Positions 7,264 to 16,851 of a stretch of DNA of 32,832 nt are shown here, piece after piece; within the stretch, counting starts at the first letter, position 1; each line of letters begins with the position of its first letter. The DNA comes from Elusimicrobia bacterium CG1_02_56_21. Lineage in GTDB: Bacteria > Elusimicrobiota > Elusimicrobia > Elusimicrobiales > UBA9959. Location of the stretch: positions 51,538 through 84,369 of the forward strand of contig MNUR01000111.1 of NCBI GenBank assembly GCA_001871115.1, in the 5' to 3' direction. Below the pieces are notes generated by a model. That model did not search any database. It had not been told where the DNA came from and saw nothing but the letters and a program-made list of their open reading frames with translations. The position numbers and the translations under genes are program-made.

Positions 7264-7916
7264 TATCTTCCTCCTCTTGCCTTCTCCAGATTTTTCTTTA
7301 TCGATCTTGCCATCGCCGAAAGCGCCTTGTTCACGGAATCGGCGTCGTATTCTTTTTCCGCCGAGCTGCTCATAAGCACCCGGCCGGAATTCACGTCCAC
7401 AAACTTAACGGTAAGTCCCCGGAAAACCGTATTGCGCTTAATGCGGGTTTCAGCCTTGCCCGGAGCCTGTTTTTGCCAGCGGGCCGGCCGCATCCTATTC
7501 CCAGGTTTACCCGGCCTGCGCGCCGCGTTCTGCATATTGGGCATATTAGGCTGATGAATAACGGTGCGGGTCTCTTCCTGGCGCACCCGGTACGAACCCG
7601 TGACTACCGCGCTTACCCCTGCCAGCTTTCCTACCTGGGCTACGGCATCCGCGCCCATCGCCCCGGAAAGGGAAACCTTCTGTTCTTTGAGGACGCTTTC
7701 GAGCTGGGCCCGCTCTATTACTTCGAACCCGGCCTCCATGAGGTAAGTGGTAAATGATTCCGCCAGCGAGAGACCTGTATCCTCGTCTCTCCCGCCGAAA
7801 GGCATTACGGCCACGCGGCCCGCGGGATCAAAATCCCCGCGGATAACGGTCTTTACAGCGGCGCCGCAACCGGAAACGAGAACAACTGTTAAACCCAGCA
7901 GGATTATCTTTTTCAT
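7263..7916 (-). CDS. CsgG-like outer-membrane-type lipoprotein
   Basis: The 217-residue protein starts [18 protein letters not shown], a lipoprotein signal peptide with lipobox VSGC (acylated Cys about residue 17). The mature part resembles the CsgG/FlgT-type nucleotide-binding-like fold: [13 protein letters not shown]...[30 protein letters not shown], then [24 protein letters not shown]. The second half ends with [23 protein letters not shown] low-complexity, Arg/Pro/Met-rich insertion (about residues 122-157, including [20 protein letters not shown]) interrupts the domain between two strands. The gene overlaps the hutU stop by 4 bases and the yajQ start by 1 base. Role is unknown; relatives are envelope assembly or secretion proteins. 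A link to histidine metabolism is not evident. Confidence 0.75.
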   Translation of the reverse strand: MKKIILLGLTVVLVSGCGAAVKTVIRGDFDPAGRVAVMPFGGRDEDTGLSLAESFTTYLMEAGFEVIERAQLESVLKEQKVSLSGAMGADAVAQVGKLAGVSAVVTGSYRVRQEETRTVIHQPNMPNMQNAARRPGKPGNRMRPARWQKQAPGKAETRIKRNTVFRGLTVKFVDVNSGRVLMSSSAEKEYDADSVNKALSAMARSIKKNLEKARGGR

Positions 7917-9583
7917 TTTTTCCCTGGCATCGGTATTTTTACGCCTTTCTTTTTGGCGAAATCCGAAGCTATCCTATAGCCGGCATCGGCGTGGCGCAGC
8001 ACTCCCATAGCCGGGTCATTGGTGAGTACGCGTTCAAGACGGGACGCCATCTCTTTAGTTCCGTCGGCCACTGTCACCTGGCCGGCATGCAGCGAATAGC
8101 CCATGCCGACACCGCCGCCGTGGTGGAAAGACACCCAGCTGGCTCCGGAAGCCGTGTTTATGAGCGCGTTAAGGATAGGCCAGTCCGCTATAGCGTCGGA
8201 GCCGTCCTTCATTGACTCGGTCTCGCGGAAAGGGCTGGCGACAGAACCAGAATCAAGGTGGTCGCGGCCTATCACCACGGGCGCGGAGATCCTGCCCTTC
8301 TTAACCAGGTCGTTTATCCGCATGCCCATAATATGGCGCTCGCCGTAACCCAGCCAGCAGATGCGGGAAGGGAGGCCCTGGAACTTAATCCTCTTTGAAG
8401 CCATGTCCATCCAGCGCCTGAGGTGTTCGTCTTCAGGAAAAAGGTCCTGGACCAGCTTGTCGGTAACCGCTATATCTTTAGGGTCTCCCGACAGAGCCGC
8501 CCAGCGGAAAGGGCCTTTGCCTTCGCAGAACAGGTCCCGGATATAGGCCGGAACGAAACCGGGGAAGTCATAAGCCTTTTTTACACCCTGCTTGAAGGCC
8601 ATAGTCCTGATATTGTTGCCGTAGTCGAATGTTACGGCGCCGGCCTTCTGGAGCTTCAGCATGGCTTCCACGTGTATGGCTATTGATTCCATGGAAAGCT
8701 TTAGATATTTTACAGAGTCCTTTCGGCGCAGGGCGTCTGCCTCTTTTACGCTGTAGCCCCTGGGGATATAACCTTTAAGGGGGTCGTGCGCCGAGGTCTG
8801 GTCGGTAAGCACGTCTATTTTAACGCCGCGCCGCGCCATCTCCGGAAGAACTTCAGCGCAGTTGCCGAGCAGGCCGATAGAGAGCGCTGTCTTCGCTTTC
8901 ATCGCTTTTTCAGCCAGCGCGATGGCCTCGTCGAGGCTGCGGCACATGATATCCACATAAGCCGTATCCAGGCGCTTCTGTATCCTGGTTTCGTCCGCCT
9001 CTATAACTATAGCCACTCCGCCGTTCATGGTTACGGCCAGGGGCTGGGCGCCGCCCATACCGCCGAGCCCGCCGGTAACGGTCAGCTTGCCGCTTAGGTC
9101 GCTTTTAAAATGTTTGCGGGCGCAGGCGGCGAAGGTTTCATAGGTTCCCTGCAATATCCCCTGCGTTCCGATATAGATCCAGGAGCCGGCCGTCATCTGC
9201 CCGTACATCATCAGGCCTTTCTTCTCCAGTTCGTCGAAGACTTCCCAGTTAGCCCAGTTGCCCACCAGGTTAGAGTTGGCTATTATCACGCGCGGGGAAT
9301 GCTCGTGGGTGCGCAGGATACCTACGGGCTTGCCGGACTGCACCAGCAGGGTCTCGTCGTTCTCCAGCCCGCGGAGGGAGGAAACTATGGCGTGATAGCA
9401 GTCCCAGTTCCGGGCCGCTTTGCCGCGTCCGCCGTAAACTATCAGGTCCTCGGGCCGCTCGGCCACTTCGGGGTCCAGGTTGTTCATCAGCATGCGCAGG
9501 GCCGCTTCCTGCTGCCAGCCTTTGCATGAAATTTTATTGCCGCGCGCCGCGCGTATACTGCCGTTCATTTTTGATGAAGCCAT
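7913..9583 (-). CDS. hutU: Urocanate hydratase (urocanase)
   Basis: HutU adds water to urocanate, giving 4-imidazolone-5-propionate, with tightly bound NAD+ as electrophile. The 556-residue protein has the glycine-rich NAD-binding stretch [18 protein letters not shown], the [15 protein letters not shown] segment, and the urocanase signature [17 protein letters not shown] containing the active-site Cys. The C-terminal region has [19 protein letters not shown]. Length is standard. The ATG at 9583 is preferred over an in-frame start at 9610 because an AGGAGG ribosome-binding site sits 8 bases upstream. It follows hutH by 23 bases and overlaps the lipoprotein gene by 4 bases, so all three are surely co-transcribed. 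Confidence 0.97.
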   Translation of the reverse strand: MASSKMNGSIRAARGNKISCKGWQQEAALRMLMNNLDPEVAERPEDLIVYGGRGKAARNWDCYHAIVSSLRGLENDETLLVQSGKPVGILRTHEHSPRVIIANSNLVGNWANWEVFDELEKKGLMMYGQMTAGSWIYIGTQGILQGTYETFAACARKHFKSDLSGKLTVTGGLGGMGGAQPLAVTMNGGVAIVIEADETRIQKRLDTAYVDIMCRSLDEAIALAEKAMKAKTALSIGLLGNCAEVLPEMARRGVKIDVLTDQTSAHDPLKGYIPRGYSVKEADALRRKDSVKYLKLSMESIAIHVEAMLKLQKAGAVTFDYGNNIRTMAFKQGVKKAYDFPGFVPAYIRDLFCEGKGPFRWAALSGDPKDIAVTDKLVQDLFPEDEHLRRWMDMASKRIKFQGLPSRICWLGYGERHIMGMRINDLVKKGRISAPVVIGRDHLDSGSVASPFRETESMKDGSDAIADWPILNALINTASGASWVSFHHGGGVGMGYSLHAGQVTVADGTKEMASRLERVLTNDPAMGVLRHADAGYRIASDFAKKKGVKIPMPGKK

Positions 9584-9606
9584 AATCGGGTCCTCCTGAA
9601 TAAATC

Positions 9607-11133
9607 TCAATCGACGAAGTAGCCGCTCAGTATCGCTTCAGCCACGGCTTCTATCCTGCCGGAGAAAACCTCGTCGCCTTTAAAGGCTGGTGAGATCCCG
9701 CGGAGCTTCGCCAATGCTTTCTCTATCCGGGCGCTGGATTTCAGAGGGCGGTGGAACTCTATCCCCTCCGCCGCCGCCATCAGCTCTATAGCCGTGATGC
9801 GGGCCACGTTCAGGACCACCGTGCTGAGCTTGAGCGCGGCGGTCATTCCCATGCTCACAAAATCTTCCTTGTTAGCCGAGGTAGAAATTGAGTCGGCGCT
9901 GGCCGGGTGGCTGAGGATCTTGTTTTCATTGCAGAGCGCTGCCGCGGTAACATGCGCTATCATAAATCCGGACTCAAGCCCCGGGTTGCGGGCCAGGAAG
10001 GGCGGCAGGATCTTAAAATCGCTCACCAGCTGGGCTATGCGTCGCTCCGACATATTACCCATGGCAGTTATGGCTATGGCGGAAAAATCGGCCGCGAAAG
10101 CCACGGCCTGGCCGTGGAAATTGCCGCCGGAGAGAACCTCTACGGAACCCCGTTTGCTGCCTTCAACCAGCAGAGGATTATCGGTAACGCTGCCGAGCTC
10201 GGTCTCAAAAACATTGAGCGCGTACTCTATGGCGTCGCGGGAAGCGCCCATGGCCTGCGGCATGCAGCGCAGAGAATACGGGTCCTGCACGCGCTTATCA
10301 TTTACGGAATGGGAAGCCCTGATCTTGCTGCCTTTTAGCAGGGCCTGAAGCATCTCGGCAACCTCTAGCTGCCCGGCGTGGGGTTTAAGCTCTTGTATGC
10401 GCGTGTCGAAAGGCGCCGGCGTACCTTTAAGCGCCTCCAGGGTCATCGCCCCGGTAAGCACGGCCGAGGAGAAAAGGTTCATGGCCTCGAACAGCGCCAG
10501 TCCGCCCACTGACTTCATGGCCTGGGTCCCGTTTATAAGGGCCAGGCCTTCTTTTTCAGCCAGCTCTATGGGTTTAATGCCGGCTTTCTTCAGGACTGCG
10601 GCGGAAGGCTGCCAGGTATCCTCCCCGGAGAATTTAGCCATTCCTTCACCGATCAGGGTCAGCGCCATATGGGCCGAGGGCGCCAGGTCGCCGCTGGCTC
10701 CCACCGAGCCTTTGGACGGAATAAAAGGGATAACGCCCTTGTTAATAAGGGCCGAAAGCATTTTAACCAGGACCGGGCGCACTCCGGAATTGCCCATAGC
10801 CAGCTCATTAGCGCGGGCGAACATGAGCCCGCAGGCCTCGGCGTCGTCCAGCGGTTCGCCTACTCCGCAGGCATGGCTGCGGATAAGGTTCACCTGCAGG
10901 CTTTTAAGGCTTTCGCGCGAAACGCGCTGGCTGGCAAGTTCGCCGAAGCCGGTATTGATCCCGTACATCACGGTGTCTCCGGCCAGCAGGGCCTCCAGGC
11001 TGGCGCGCCGGGAAGCTATAAGTTTAAGTGCTTTGGGAGGGACCACGGTGCGGCGGTAGCCGAGGGCTACCTCTGCGAAATCCACGATATCGGGGAATGA
11101 CCCGAGGCAGAAAGGTTTGTTCTTTGCGCTCAT
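9607..11133 (-). CDS. hutH: Histidine ammonia-lyase
   Basis: HutH removes ammonia from L-histidine to give urocanate, the committed step of the pathway. The 508-residue protein contains the Ala146-Ser147-Gly148 triad (in [16 protein letters not shown]) that cyclises to the MIO cofactor. It also has [12 protein letters not shown] with the active-site Tyr, [24 protein letters not shown] and the C-terminal [18 protein letters not shown]. All are diagnostic of HutH rather than Phe or Tyr lyases. The start at 11133 follows a GGAGG ribosome-binding site and overlaps the exonuclease stop by 4 bases; a longer in-frame opening to 11391 lies inside that gene and is rejected. Confidence 0.97.
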   Translation of the reverse strand: MSAKNKPFCLGSFPDIVDFAEVALGYRRTVVPPKALKLIASRRASLEALLAGDTVMYGINTGFGELASQRVSRESLKSLQVNLIRSHACGVGEPLDDAEACGLMFARANELAMGNSGVRPVLVKMLSALINKGVIPFIPSKGSVGASGDLAPSAHMALTLIGEGMAKFSGEDTWQPSAAVLKKAGIKPIELAEKEGLALINGTQAMKSVGGLALFEAMNLFSSAVLTGAMTLEALKGTPAPFDTRIQELKPHAGQLEVAEMLQALLKGSKIRASHSVNDKRVQDPYSLRCMPQAMGASRDAIEYALNVFETELGSVTDNPLLVEGSKRGSVEVLSGGNFHGQAVAFAADFSAIAITAMGNMSERRIAQLVSDFKILPPFLARNPGLESGFMIAHVTAAALCNENKILSHPASADSISTSANKEDFVSMGMTAALKLSTVVLNVARITAIELMAAAEGIEFHRPLKSSARIEKALAKLRGISPAFKGDEVFSGRIEAVAEAILSGYFVD

Positions 11134-11723
11134 GATGTTTTTCCTCCGCATTTTGCCAGCAGGTCCGCCACTGTTACGGCTCCCGCGGCCTTGAATGCGC
11201 TTATAAAATGCTGAAATATCTTTCTGGTCATCTCCACGTCGCTCAGCGCCCGGTGCCAGTTCTCGTTTGAAATATTCAGTTCTCCGGCTATATTCCCCAG
11301 GCGGTTGCTCTGGAACTTCCAGCTTTTCCTGGCTATTACAAGAGTATCTACAACGTAGAGCTTCGGAAAACGCAGGCCGACCCGCTCGCATTCCGCTTTA
11401 AGGAAACCCAGGTCGAAATCCGCATTATGCGCCACTAGAACCGAACCCTCCAGCATAGCCAGCAGGCGCGGGGCCACTGTTCCGAACGAGGGGCTGTCTT
11501 TCACCATAGAATCGGTGATCCCGTGGATCCGCGAAACTTCCGGAGGGATAGGCAGGCCGGGATTGATGAGCTCGGAGAGCGTACCTACGCGCTCTGCGCC
11601 GCAAAAGCCTATTGCGGCCACTTCGCAGACGCGGGCTGACCGGGGAGAAAGCCCCGTGGTTTCTACGTCGATGAAATTAAAGACCGCTTGGTCTATATTC
11701 AGTTTTTGTATTACTTCCAGCAT
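11130..11723 (-). CDS. DnaQ-like 3'-5' exonuclease (DEDDh family)
   Basis: This 197-residue protein has Exo I FIDVETTGLSP (Asp and Glu metal ligands), Exo II VAHNADFDLGFL, and Exo III HRALSDVEMT with the catalytic His. The order and spacing match the proofreading epsilon-subunit/PolC-exonuclease family. IHGITDSMVKDSPSF is the usual substrate-groove segment of PolC-type exonucleases. It could be a stand-alone epsilon-like proofreader or a general DNA/RNA exonuclease; the sequence does not decide. It overlaps hutH by 4 bases, so it is translationally coupled to histidine degradation despite having no obvious role there. A GGGA ribosome-binding site lies before the ATG. Confidence 0.88.
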   Translation of the reverse strand: MLEVIQKLNIDQAVFNFIDVETTGLSPRSARVCEVAAIGFCGAERVGTLSELINPGLPIPPEVSRIHGITDSMVKDSPSFGTVAPRLLAMLEGSVLVAHNADFDLGFLKAECERVGLRFPKLYVVDTLVIARKSWKFQSNRLGNIAGELNISNENWHRALSDVEMTRKIFQHFISAFKAAGAVTVADLLAKCGGKTS

Positions 11724-11786
11724 TTGTTCCCGTGCCGGGCTTCTGACTTTCCGGCGGTTTATCGGCCCTGTCTACTTTTCGCGCTG

Positions 11787-12500
11787 CTACAGGTACCCGT
11801 AGTAGGCGTACCTTGTCCAGACTCCCAGCAGCGCGGTAATAACAACGCTTACCCAGACATTGGTCCGGGTCATGTCTATAATGCGCTTGCGTTTCATATA
11901 CATAAGCTGGAAAACCCAGGCGACAGCGAAAGGGATCCACCAGTACCCTGCCGCGAAGAAGAAAGCCCAGAGCACCACGCGTTCGAAAATCAGGAAATAT
12001 TTCTCGTCGAAATGCGGAAACCCCTTCCCGAACAGGTCCTTTTCAAGAAAGTAAACCAGTACCGTGGTGAAATGCGTGACCAGAACCAGCGTAACCGCGA
12101 TAGTAGCCCATTTCTCGCCCAGAAGCAGGCCCGGTTCAGGGATAATGACCGGGGCGATAAGGAACAACACATAGAAATGAAGCAGTTGGTCGGTCAGGAA
12201 GCTGACAGTATTATCCCTGTAGTGCAGGGTTTTCATGCTGTAGATACGCAGTTCATCTATCCCGAAATGGGTCAACAGCATCAGCCCCAGCGCCCACCAG
12301 CCGTTCAGCGCCAGCGGGCCGAAGGTGATCCAGGTCTCCGGCAGGTAGTTCCAGGTCAGGGCCGCGGAAACGACAAAGTGGGTCATGCCGTGTATAAGCA
12401 TGCCCCACATATTGTCGCGCTTCATCCGGTTGACTATATCGAACTGCAGGGTAAAGTCAGACAGGAGATGCGAGAGTAAAAGACGCCAGAATATTATCAT
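11787..12500 (-). CDS. DUF3307 integral membrane protein
   Basis: This 237-residue, strongly hydrophobic protein begins MIIFWRLLLSHLLSDFTLQ. The opening pattern LLxxHxLxDFxLQ followed by an HGMTHF motif, and later THFGIDELR and LTDQLLHF, is the hallmark of the DUF3307 family, whose function is unknown. About six or seven membrane helices are apparent. Conserved His and Asp residues near the membrane face could bind metal, but this is inference. The start ATG directly follows the TAA of the cyclase gene with no gap, so it is translationally coupled to the cyclase. In other bacteria DUF3307 proteins are sometimes encoded near SatD or regulatory genes. Confidence 0.8.
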   Translation of the reverse strand: MIIFWRLLLSHLLSDFTLQFDIVNRMKRDNMWGMLIHGMTHFVVSAALTWNYLPETWITFGPLALNGWWALGLMLLTHFGIDELRIYSMKTLHYRDNTVSFLTDQLLHFYVLFLIAPVIIPEPGLLLGEKWATIAVTLVLVTHFTTVLVYFLEKDLFGKGFPHFDEKYFLIFERVVLWAFFFAAGYWWIPFAVAWVFQLMYMKRKRIIDMTRTNVWVSVVITALLGVWTRYAYYGYL

Positions 12501-14681
12501 TTAGCCCTTTGAAGTCAGGTTGAAGGACTGGTCCCAGTCTTTAGGGGGTTCCTTGATATACTGTTCCGCCTGCTCTATGTAGAACTGGGAGGGCCCGTCA
12601 TCGGGCCGTGCCGCCAGCGCGGCCTGGAAGTCCTTCAGAGAACCGGCGTAATCAGCTTTATAGAACTTCTCCATGCCGGCCTCATAGTGCTTGAGCATCG
12701 CTTTTATTTCCGGGGCGGCCCCGCCCTTGCGGGCGAAAGGCTCGTAAACCTTGACCGGGATAGCCTTGCCCACCACCCGGATGCTGCCGAGATAGCGGTG
12801 GTCGAAAAAGTCTTTCAGCTCTCCGAAAGTAGCCTCGCTAGTCATGATCTTGGAGTGGAAGAACTTGTTTGCGCCCTCCAGGCGGGAAGCGAGGTTTACG
12901 GAGTCTCCCATGACAGTATAGGAAAGCCTGGTCTTGGAACCCATGTTCCCGACTACCATCGGCCCGGAGTTCACGCCTACGCGGGCCGCGGGTTTTATAG
13001 TGTACTGGGTAAGGGACTCGTTAAGCTTGGCCATCTCTACCTGGCAGTCCACGGCCGCCAGCAGGGCGAGCTTTTTATGCCCGGCCTGGTCCAGCGGGGC
13101 GTTCCAGAAAGCCACTATACAGTCTCCTATATATTTATCAACCGTACCGTCATGCTTAAGAATTATCTCGGTAAAGGCGGAGAGATAGTCATTGAGCATG
13201 GAGGTCAGCTCTTCGGGCGTCAGTTTTTCCGACATCGTGGTAAACCCGGCCAAATCCAGGAAGAAAGCCGTCATATCGCGCTTCTCTCCGCCCAGGGAAA
13301 GCTTGGACGGGTCCTTGGTTATGATATCCACGACCTTAGGAGAGAGGTACTGCCCGAAGGTGTTCTTTATCCACTTCTTCTCACGGCCCTCGGCCAGACC
13401 TTTGTCCACGGTAATGTAGGCAAAAGGCAGAGCCAGGGACAGGAGTATCGAGCCAAAAGGCATAAGGACGTTATTGGAAAGCAACACTACGTCCAGTACG
13501 ACCATAAATCCTATCACTCCGAAGCAAACCCCGATCATCGTCGCCAGTGAATATTTACGCAGGAGAACAGGGAGCCACGGCAGCAGCAAAACCAGGAGAG
13601 CGGTATACTGCGCCGGGAGAGGGCTGCGGAAATCATCTGCCAGGAGGTTATCAGTGAATGTGGCATGCACCTCGACACCGGGCAACTGCTTGGACAAAGG
13701 GCTGGGCATATGGTCAAAAGCGCCGATAGCCGTAGAACCTACTAAAGTTATACCGTCTTTCAAAGCCTCCTTCTCTTCTTTGCTGAGCTCTCCGCTAAGG
13801 ATATCCGCGAAGGAAATATGCCTATAGCTTGAGGACTTTATACTTTTCTCATCCTTATCCCAGGCGGGATGAAGTTTGCGGGTTATATAGTCCCGATAGT
13901 TAAGTATTCTCTCGTTACCGTATTCCATAAAGAGCTGGGAAAGCGACTTCCCGGAATATATAGCGTAGGAAGCCAATCCTATGGAGGGAATCGGAAGGTT
14001 AGCGCACTCCTCACCGCACTTTACGTCTTTTAAACCGGCCTTAGAATAAGTCATCCAATCGTCTGGGACACCGTCGAAGTCAGTATCTTTGCCGTAAAAA
14101 GGCATATAGCGCCTTACCTGGCCGTCGTTATCCAGCGTTAAGTCAACATGAGGCTGGGCCATAATTGCGCTGGCTTTAGACAATCCGTCTATCGGGGGTT
14201 TAATCTTTAATGTGTCGAGATCTATATGCACCAGGTTAACTACATTCCCGGCGCGGGCTACCGCCCTTATATATTTATTATTTTCCTCAGAATTATCACG
14301 CTCAGACTTGGATAAGATAACGTCAAAAATTATGCCCTTAACGCCCAACTTGTTGAGTTTATCCACGACCTGCCCGTAATAATGCCTCTTAAGCGGCCAT
14401 CCGTAGCGGTCGAGAGTAAGTTCGTCAATGGCTGTTATAGTTATTTTTGGGTTAGACGGCTTGTTAATATACTTGCCGAAAAGGAAAGTGTTCGACAGGG
14501 AATTTACGTTCCAATCAAGATATGAAAGCGCCTGAGGCAAATTCACGATAAAGTGGTCCCAGGTGTAGTCTATTCTTTTTGTAGCCGGGATAATTACTGA
14601 GAGCAAAAACCATACAAGCGAAAAGACGACCGTGCCTGCATAAAGTTTCTTATTGCCTGAATTTTTAGTTTTATTTTCCAT
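12501..14681 (-). CDS. CHASE2-domain class III adenylate/guanylate cyclase
   Basis: This 726-residue membrane cyclase has an N-terminal helix (about 15-33), an extracytoplasmic CHASE2 sensor (about 40-350), three hydrophobic segments (about 358-425), a class III cyclase domain (about 467-635), and a C-terminal TPR-like region. Both metal-binding aspartates are present: Asp476 in FFLDLAGFTTM and Asp520 in DKYIGDCIVAF. The YTVMGDSVNLASRLEG segment carries the residues usual for adenylate cyclases, so cAMP is the likely product. The CHASE2 part holds a DTDFDGVPDDW loop (199-209), like a Ca-binding thrombospondin type 3 repeat, and a nearby pair of cysteines (222, 226). ATG 14681 is chosen over an in-frame TTG at 14693. 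The gene lies 54 bases after the sensor kinase, suggesting a joint signalling unit. Confidence 0.9.
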   Translation of the reverse strand: MENKTKNSGNKKLYAGTVVFSLVWFLLSVIIPATKRIDYTWDHFIVNLPQALSYLDWNVNSLSNTFLFGKYINKPSNPKITITAIDELTLDRYGWPLKRHYYGQVVDKLNKLGVKGIIFDVILSKSERDNSEENNKYIRAVARAGNVVNLVHIDLDTLKIKPPIDGLSKASAIMAQPHVDLTLDNDGQVRRYMPFYGKDTDFDGVPDDWMTYSKAGLKDVKCGEECANLPIPSIGLASYAIYSGKSLSQLFMEYGNERILNYRDYITRKLHPAWDKDEKSIKSSSYRHISFADILSGELSKEEKEALKDGITLVGSTAIGAFDHMPSPLSKQLPGVEVHATFTDNLLADDFRSPLPAQYTALLVLLLPWLPVLLRKYSLATMIGVCFGVIGFMVVLDVVLLSNNVLMPFGSILLSLALPFAYITVDKGLAEGREKKWIKNTFGQYLSPKVVDIITKDPSKLSLGGEKRDMTAFFLDLAGFTTMSEKLTPEELTSMLNDYLSAFTEIILKHDGTVDKYIGDCIVAFWNAPLDQAGHKKLALLAAVDCQVEMAKLNESLTQYTIKPAARVGVNSGPMVVGNMGSKTRLSYTVMGDSVNLASRLEGANKFFHSKIMTSEATFGELKDFFDHRYLGSIRVVGKAIPVKVYEPFARKGGAAPEIKAMLKHYEAGMEKFYKADYAGSLKDFQAALAARPDDGPSQFYIEQAEQYIKEPPKDWDQSFNLTSKG

Positions 14682-14735
14682 TGTGTTTCCCAACCCCTTT
14701 TCTATTTATGGATATCCGGAATAACCCTTAAATAT

Positions 14736-16751
14736 TCATTTGACGGCAAACTTGAATATTCCGCCGGGGGCCGCCTCGGCCCAGATTCTGCCGCCGTGAA
14801 GTTCAACTATCTTCCTTGAAATGGCCAGGCCCAGGCCGAAACCCGCCTCGTCCTCTCCGGTCTTGAGCTGCTTGTACTTTTCAAAAACCGAGTCCAGCTG
14901 GGCCGGAGGTATTCCGGGGCCGGTATCCTTTACGGAAAAAACTATACCGCCGTTTACCACGCTCGCGGCAGCGGTGACCTTCCCGCCTTTCGGGGTAAAT
15001 TTCCAGGCGTTTGAGACGAGGTTCTCTATCACCCTGCGCAGCAGCGAGGAATCGGCCGAAAACTCTGTTTTTTCAACCCCTGATGTTTCTACAGAGAGCT
15101 CCACGCCTTTCTCCTCGAACAGGGCCCTGAAACTCTCCGCGGCGGAAGAAAGGAACTGTGCCGCGTTGACCCGTTTAAGGTCCGGCTTCAGCTGACCAGC
15201 CTCCATCCGGGAGATGTCGAGTATGTTCTCCAGCAGTTTAAAAAGCCTGTCGCTGGAATCTTTCACGTTCCTGACATAGCCGGCCTGCCTGGCCTCCGGG
15301 GGAAATTCTTTTTCCAGCAGCTTTATATAGCCCTGCATGGTCAGCAGCGGGGCGCGCAGGTCATGCGCCACCGAGTGGAAGAAATCCTCTTTCATCTTCT
15401 GTATCTTTCTCTCCAGGGTTATATCGCGCAGGACCATGAAGACCGCCGGGTTCTGGGTCTTGGCGGAAAGAGTCTGTATGCTCGCGCGGTAAAATTTATT
15501 CTCGCCGCCCTCTTCCAGCTCTATCACCCCGTTCTTTGAGGCGGCTTTCTTATCCACAATTACGGAGATCCGGCGCCGGACAGGCTCGTTCTCCCCGAAG
15601 GCGTCATCCGCCACACCCAGCAGGGTTTTAGCGGAGGTATTGGCGTAAAGCAGTTCGCCGCGCATGTCGGCCAGGATGATAGCGTCGTGTATCAGGCTCA
15701 CCAGGAGTTCAAGTTTCTGCTTTTCCTCAAACACCTTCTCCACCTGTATGCCGTGATAGCGGTCTACCTCCCGCATCATGGAATTGAAAGAGCGCAGAAG
15801 AGCGGAAAGCTCCGAGAACTCCGTCTCTTCGCTGACAGGAACCTTAAACTCCCCCGCGGCTACCCGCCCGGCCCCGCTCATAAGCGCCGCCACCGGCCCG
15901 GCCAGCCTGCGGGTAAATAGCAGGGCTGAAAAATAAAAAACTGTCAGTACCGCGAGGATAAAGAACACCATCAGCCAGGAAATACGGTTAACCCAGGAAA
16001 AAGCCTCGGCCCTGTTTTCAAGCGCCAGCACAAAAAGATCAAAACCGCGCACCGGGGAAGACGCTCCTATGTAAGACCCGTTCCTGCCGCCTATCTCGAA
16101 AATTTCACCGCGCATTAGTATATCGCGGACTTCCGCATTATTGAACCGCTCGAACGCCCCGGAGAGAGCAAGTGCATTCCCCTCAGCGTCGGAGAGCATC
16201 AGGCCGCCGGTAGCGCCAAGACGCTGAGAACGCAGCTTCATAAAGAGGTCGCGGAGGTTAACCGCCGCAAAAGCGTAATAACCGCCGCCTATCGGATAGA
16301 CCAGGCGGCAGACCGGCATGTCATAGATCATCTCGAAATGGCCGAGCGCGGCGCGGCCCTCGCGGGAGGCTTTCTGGAACTGGACGTCACCGGAGAGATC
16401 CAGGTAGCCGAAATACCTCTTGAGCTCGGGAGCGCCGCCGCTCAATACTTCCCGGCCGTCGGCGCGCGTGAACGCCAGAAAAAGGAATTCAGGGTTGCGC
16501 TTCAAAGCGCGCTCAAGCCCGGCCTGGTTTACATAGGAGGCGTCCGTGTCCCACATCCGCTCGAAACGGCGGGACAGGTCCTGGGCCTCGCGCTCCATCA
16601 TCAGCGAGGCCATCTGCGCAACGTTCTGCTGCAGGCTGGAGATATCCTGCCTGCTCCTGGCCTGGAAATAAAAAAGGAAAACTCCGGCCGGGACCAGGGG
16701 TATCAACCCGGCCCCGAACACTATAAGCAAAAGACGGTTAAGTAGAGTCAC
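14736..16751 (-). CDS. Membrane sensor histidine kinase (HAMP-PAS-HisKA-HATPase)
   Basis: This 671-residue kinase has a first membrane helix at about residues 5-28, an extracytoplasmic Cache-like sensor (about 30-250) and a second helix at about 258-280. It continues with HAMP (about 281-335), PAS (about 345-445), HisKA with phospho-acceptor His463 in SVAHDLRAPL, and a HATPase domain with N box NLVSNAWKF, G1 DTGPGIP and G2 GFGLGLAI. All catalytic motifs are intact. No response regulator adjoins it; the nearest is at 32087-32470. The start is a GTG at 16751 without a visible Shine-Dalgarno sequence. Upstream is a repeat element (16759-16844). It is the first gene of a long minus-strand run that leads through the cyclase to the hut genes. 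Confidence 0.92.
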   Translation of the reverse strand: MTLLNRLLLIVFGAGLIPLVPAGVFLFYFQARSRQDISSLQQNVAQMASLMMEREAQDLSRRFERMWDTDASYVNQAGLERALKRNPEFLFLAFTRADGREVLSGGAPELKRYFGYLDLSGDVQFQKASREGRAALGHFEMIYDMPVCRLVYPIGGGYYAFAAVNLRDLFMKLRSQRLGATGGLMLSDAEGNALALSGAFERFNNAEVRDILMRGEIFEIGGRNGSYIGASSPVRGFDLFVLALENRAEAFSWVNRISWLMVFFILAVLTVFYFSALLFTRRLAGPVAALMSGAGRVAAGEFKVPVSEETEFSELSALLRSFNSMMREVDRYHGIQVEKVFEEKQKLELLVSLIHDAIILADMRGELLYANTSAKTLLGVADDAFGENEPVRRRISVIVDKKAASKNGVIELEEGGENKFYRASIQTLSAKTQNPAVFMVLRDITLERKIQKMKEDFFHSVAHDLRAPLLTMQGYIKLLEKEFPPEARQAGYVRNVKDSSDRLFKLLENILDISRMEAGQLKPDLKRVNAAQFLSSAAESFRALFEEKGVELSVETSGVEKTEFSADSSLLRRVIENLVSNAWKFTPKGGKVTAAASVVNGGIVFSVKDTGPGIPPAQLDSVFEKYKQLKTGEDEAGFGLGLAISRKIVELHGGRIWAEAAPGGIFKFAVK

Positions 16752-16758
16752 AATAAAT

Positions 16759-16844
16759 CAGAGGACTGGAGGACAGTAAGATTAGAGGATTAGTTATTAA
16801 GGTTCAGCAAACCTTATGACAATTCCTCCATTCCTCTAGTCCGC
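16759..16844 (-). repeat. Intergenic inverted-repeat element, copy A
   Basis: Between ferredoxin-etfA and the sensor kinase lies an 86-base element that is quasi-palindromic. Its plus-strand left end reads CAGAGGACTGGAGG and its right part reads TCCATTCCTCTAGTCCGC, with a small inner hairpin AAGGTT-CAGCA-AACCTT. Read on the minus strand it aligns with the element at 26061-26150: both begin GCGGAC, contain GACTAGAGG or near-variants, share AAGG-YY-TGC-Y-G in the middle, and end CTAATC...CCTCCAGTCCTCTG. Two diverged copies in separate intergenic gaps suggest a dispersed non-coding repeat family. Confidence 0.5.
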
Positions 16845-16851
16845 TAATACC

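Noticed and set aside
11134..11391. 86-codon N-terminal extension of hutH
   Set aside because: It lies inside the exonuclease gene, lacks similarity to HutH N-termini, and a good ribosome-binding site precedes the ATG at 11133.
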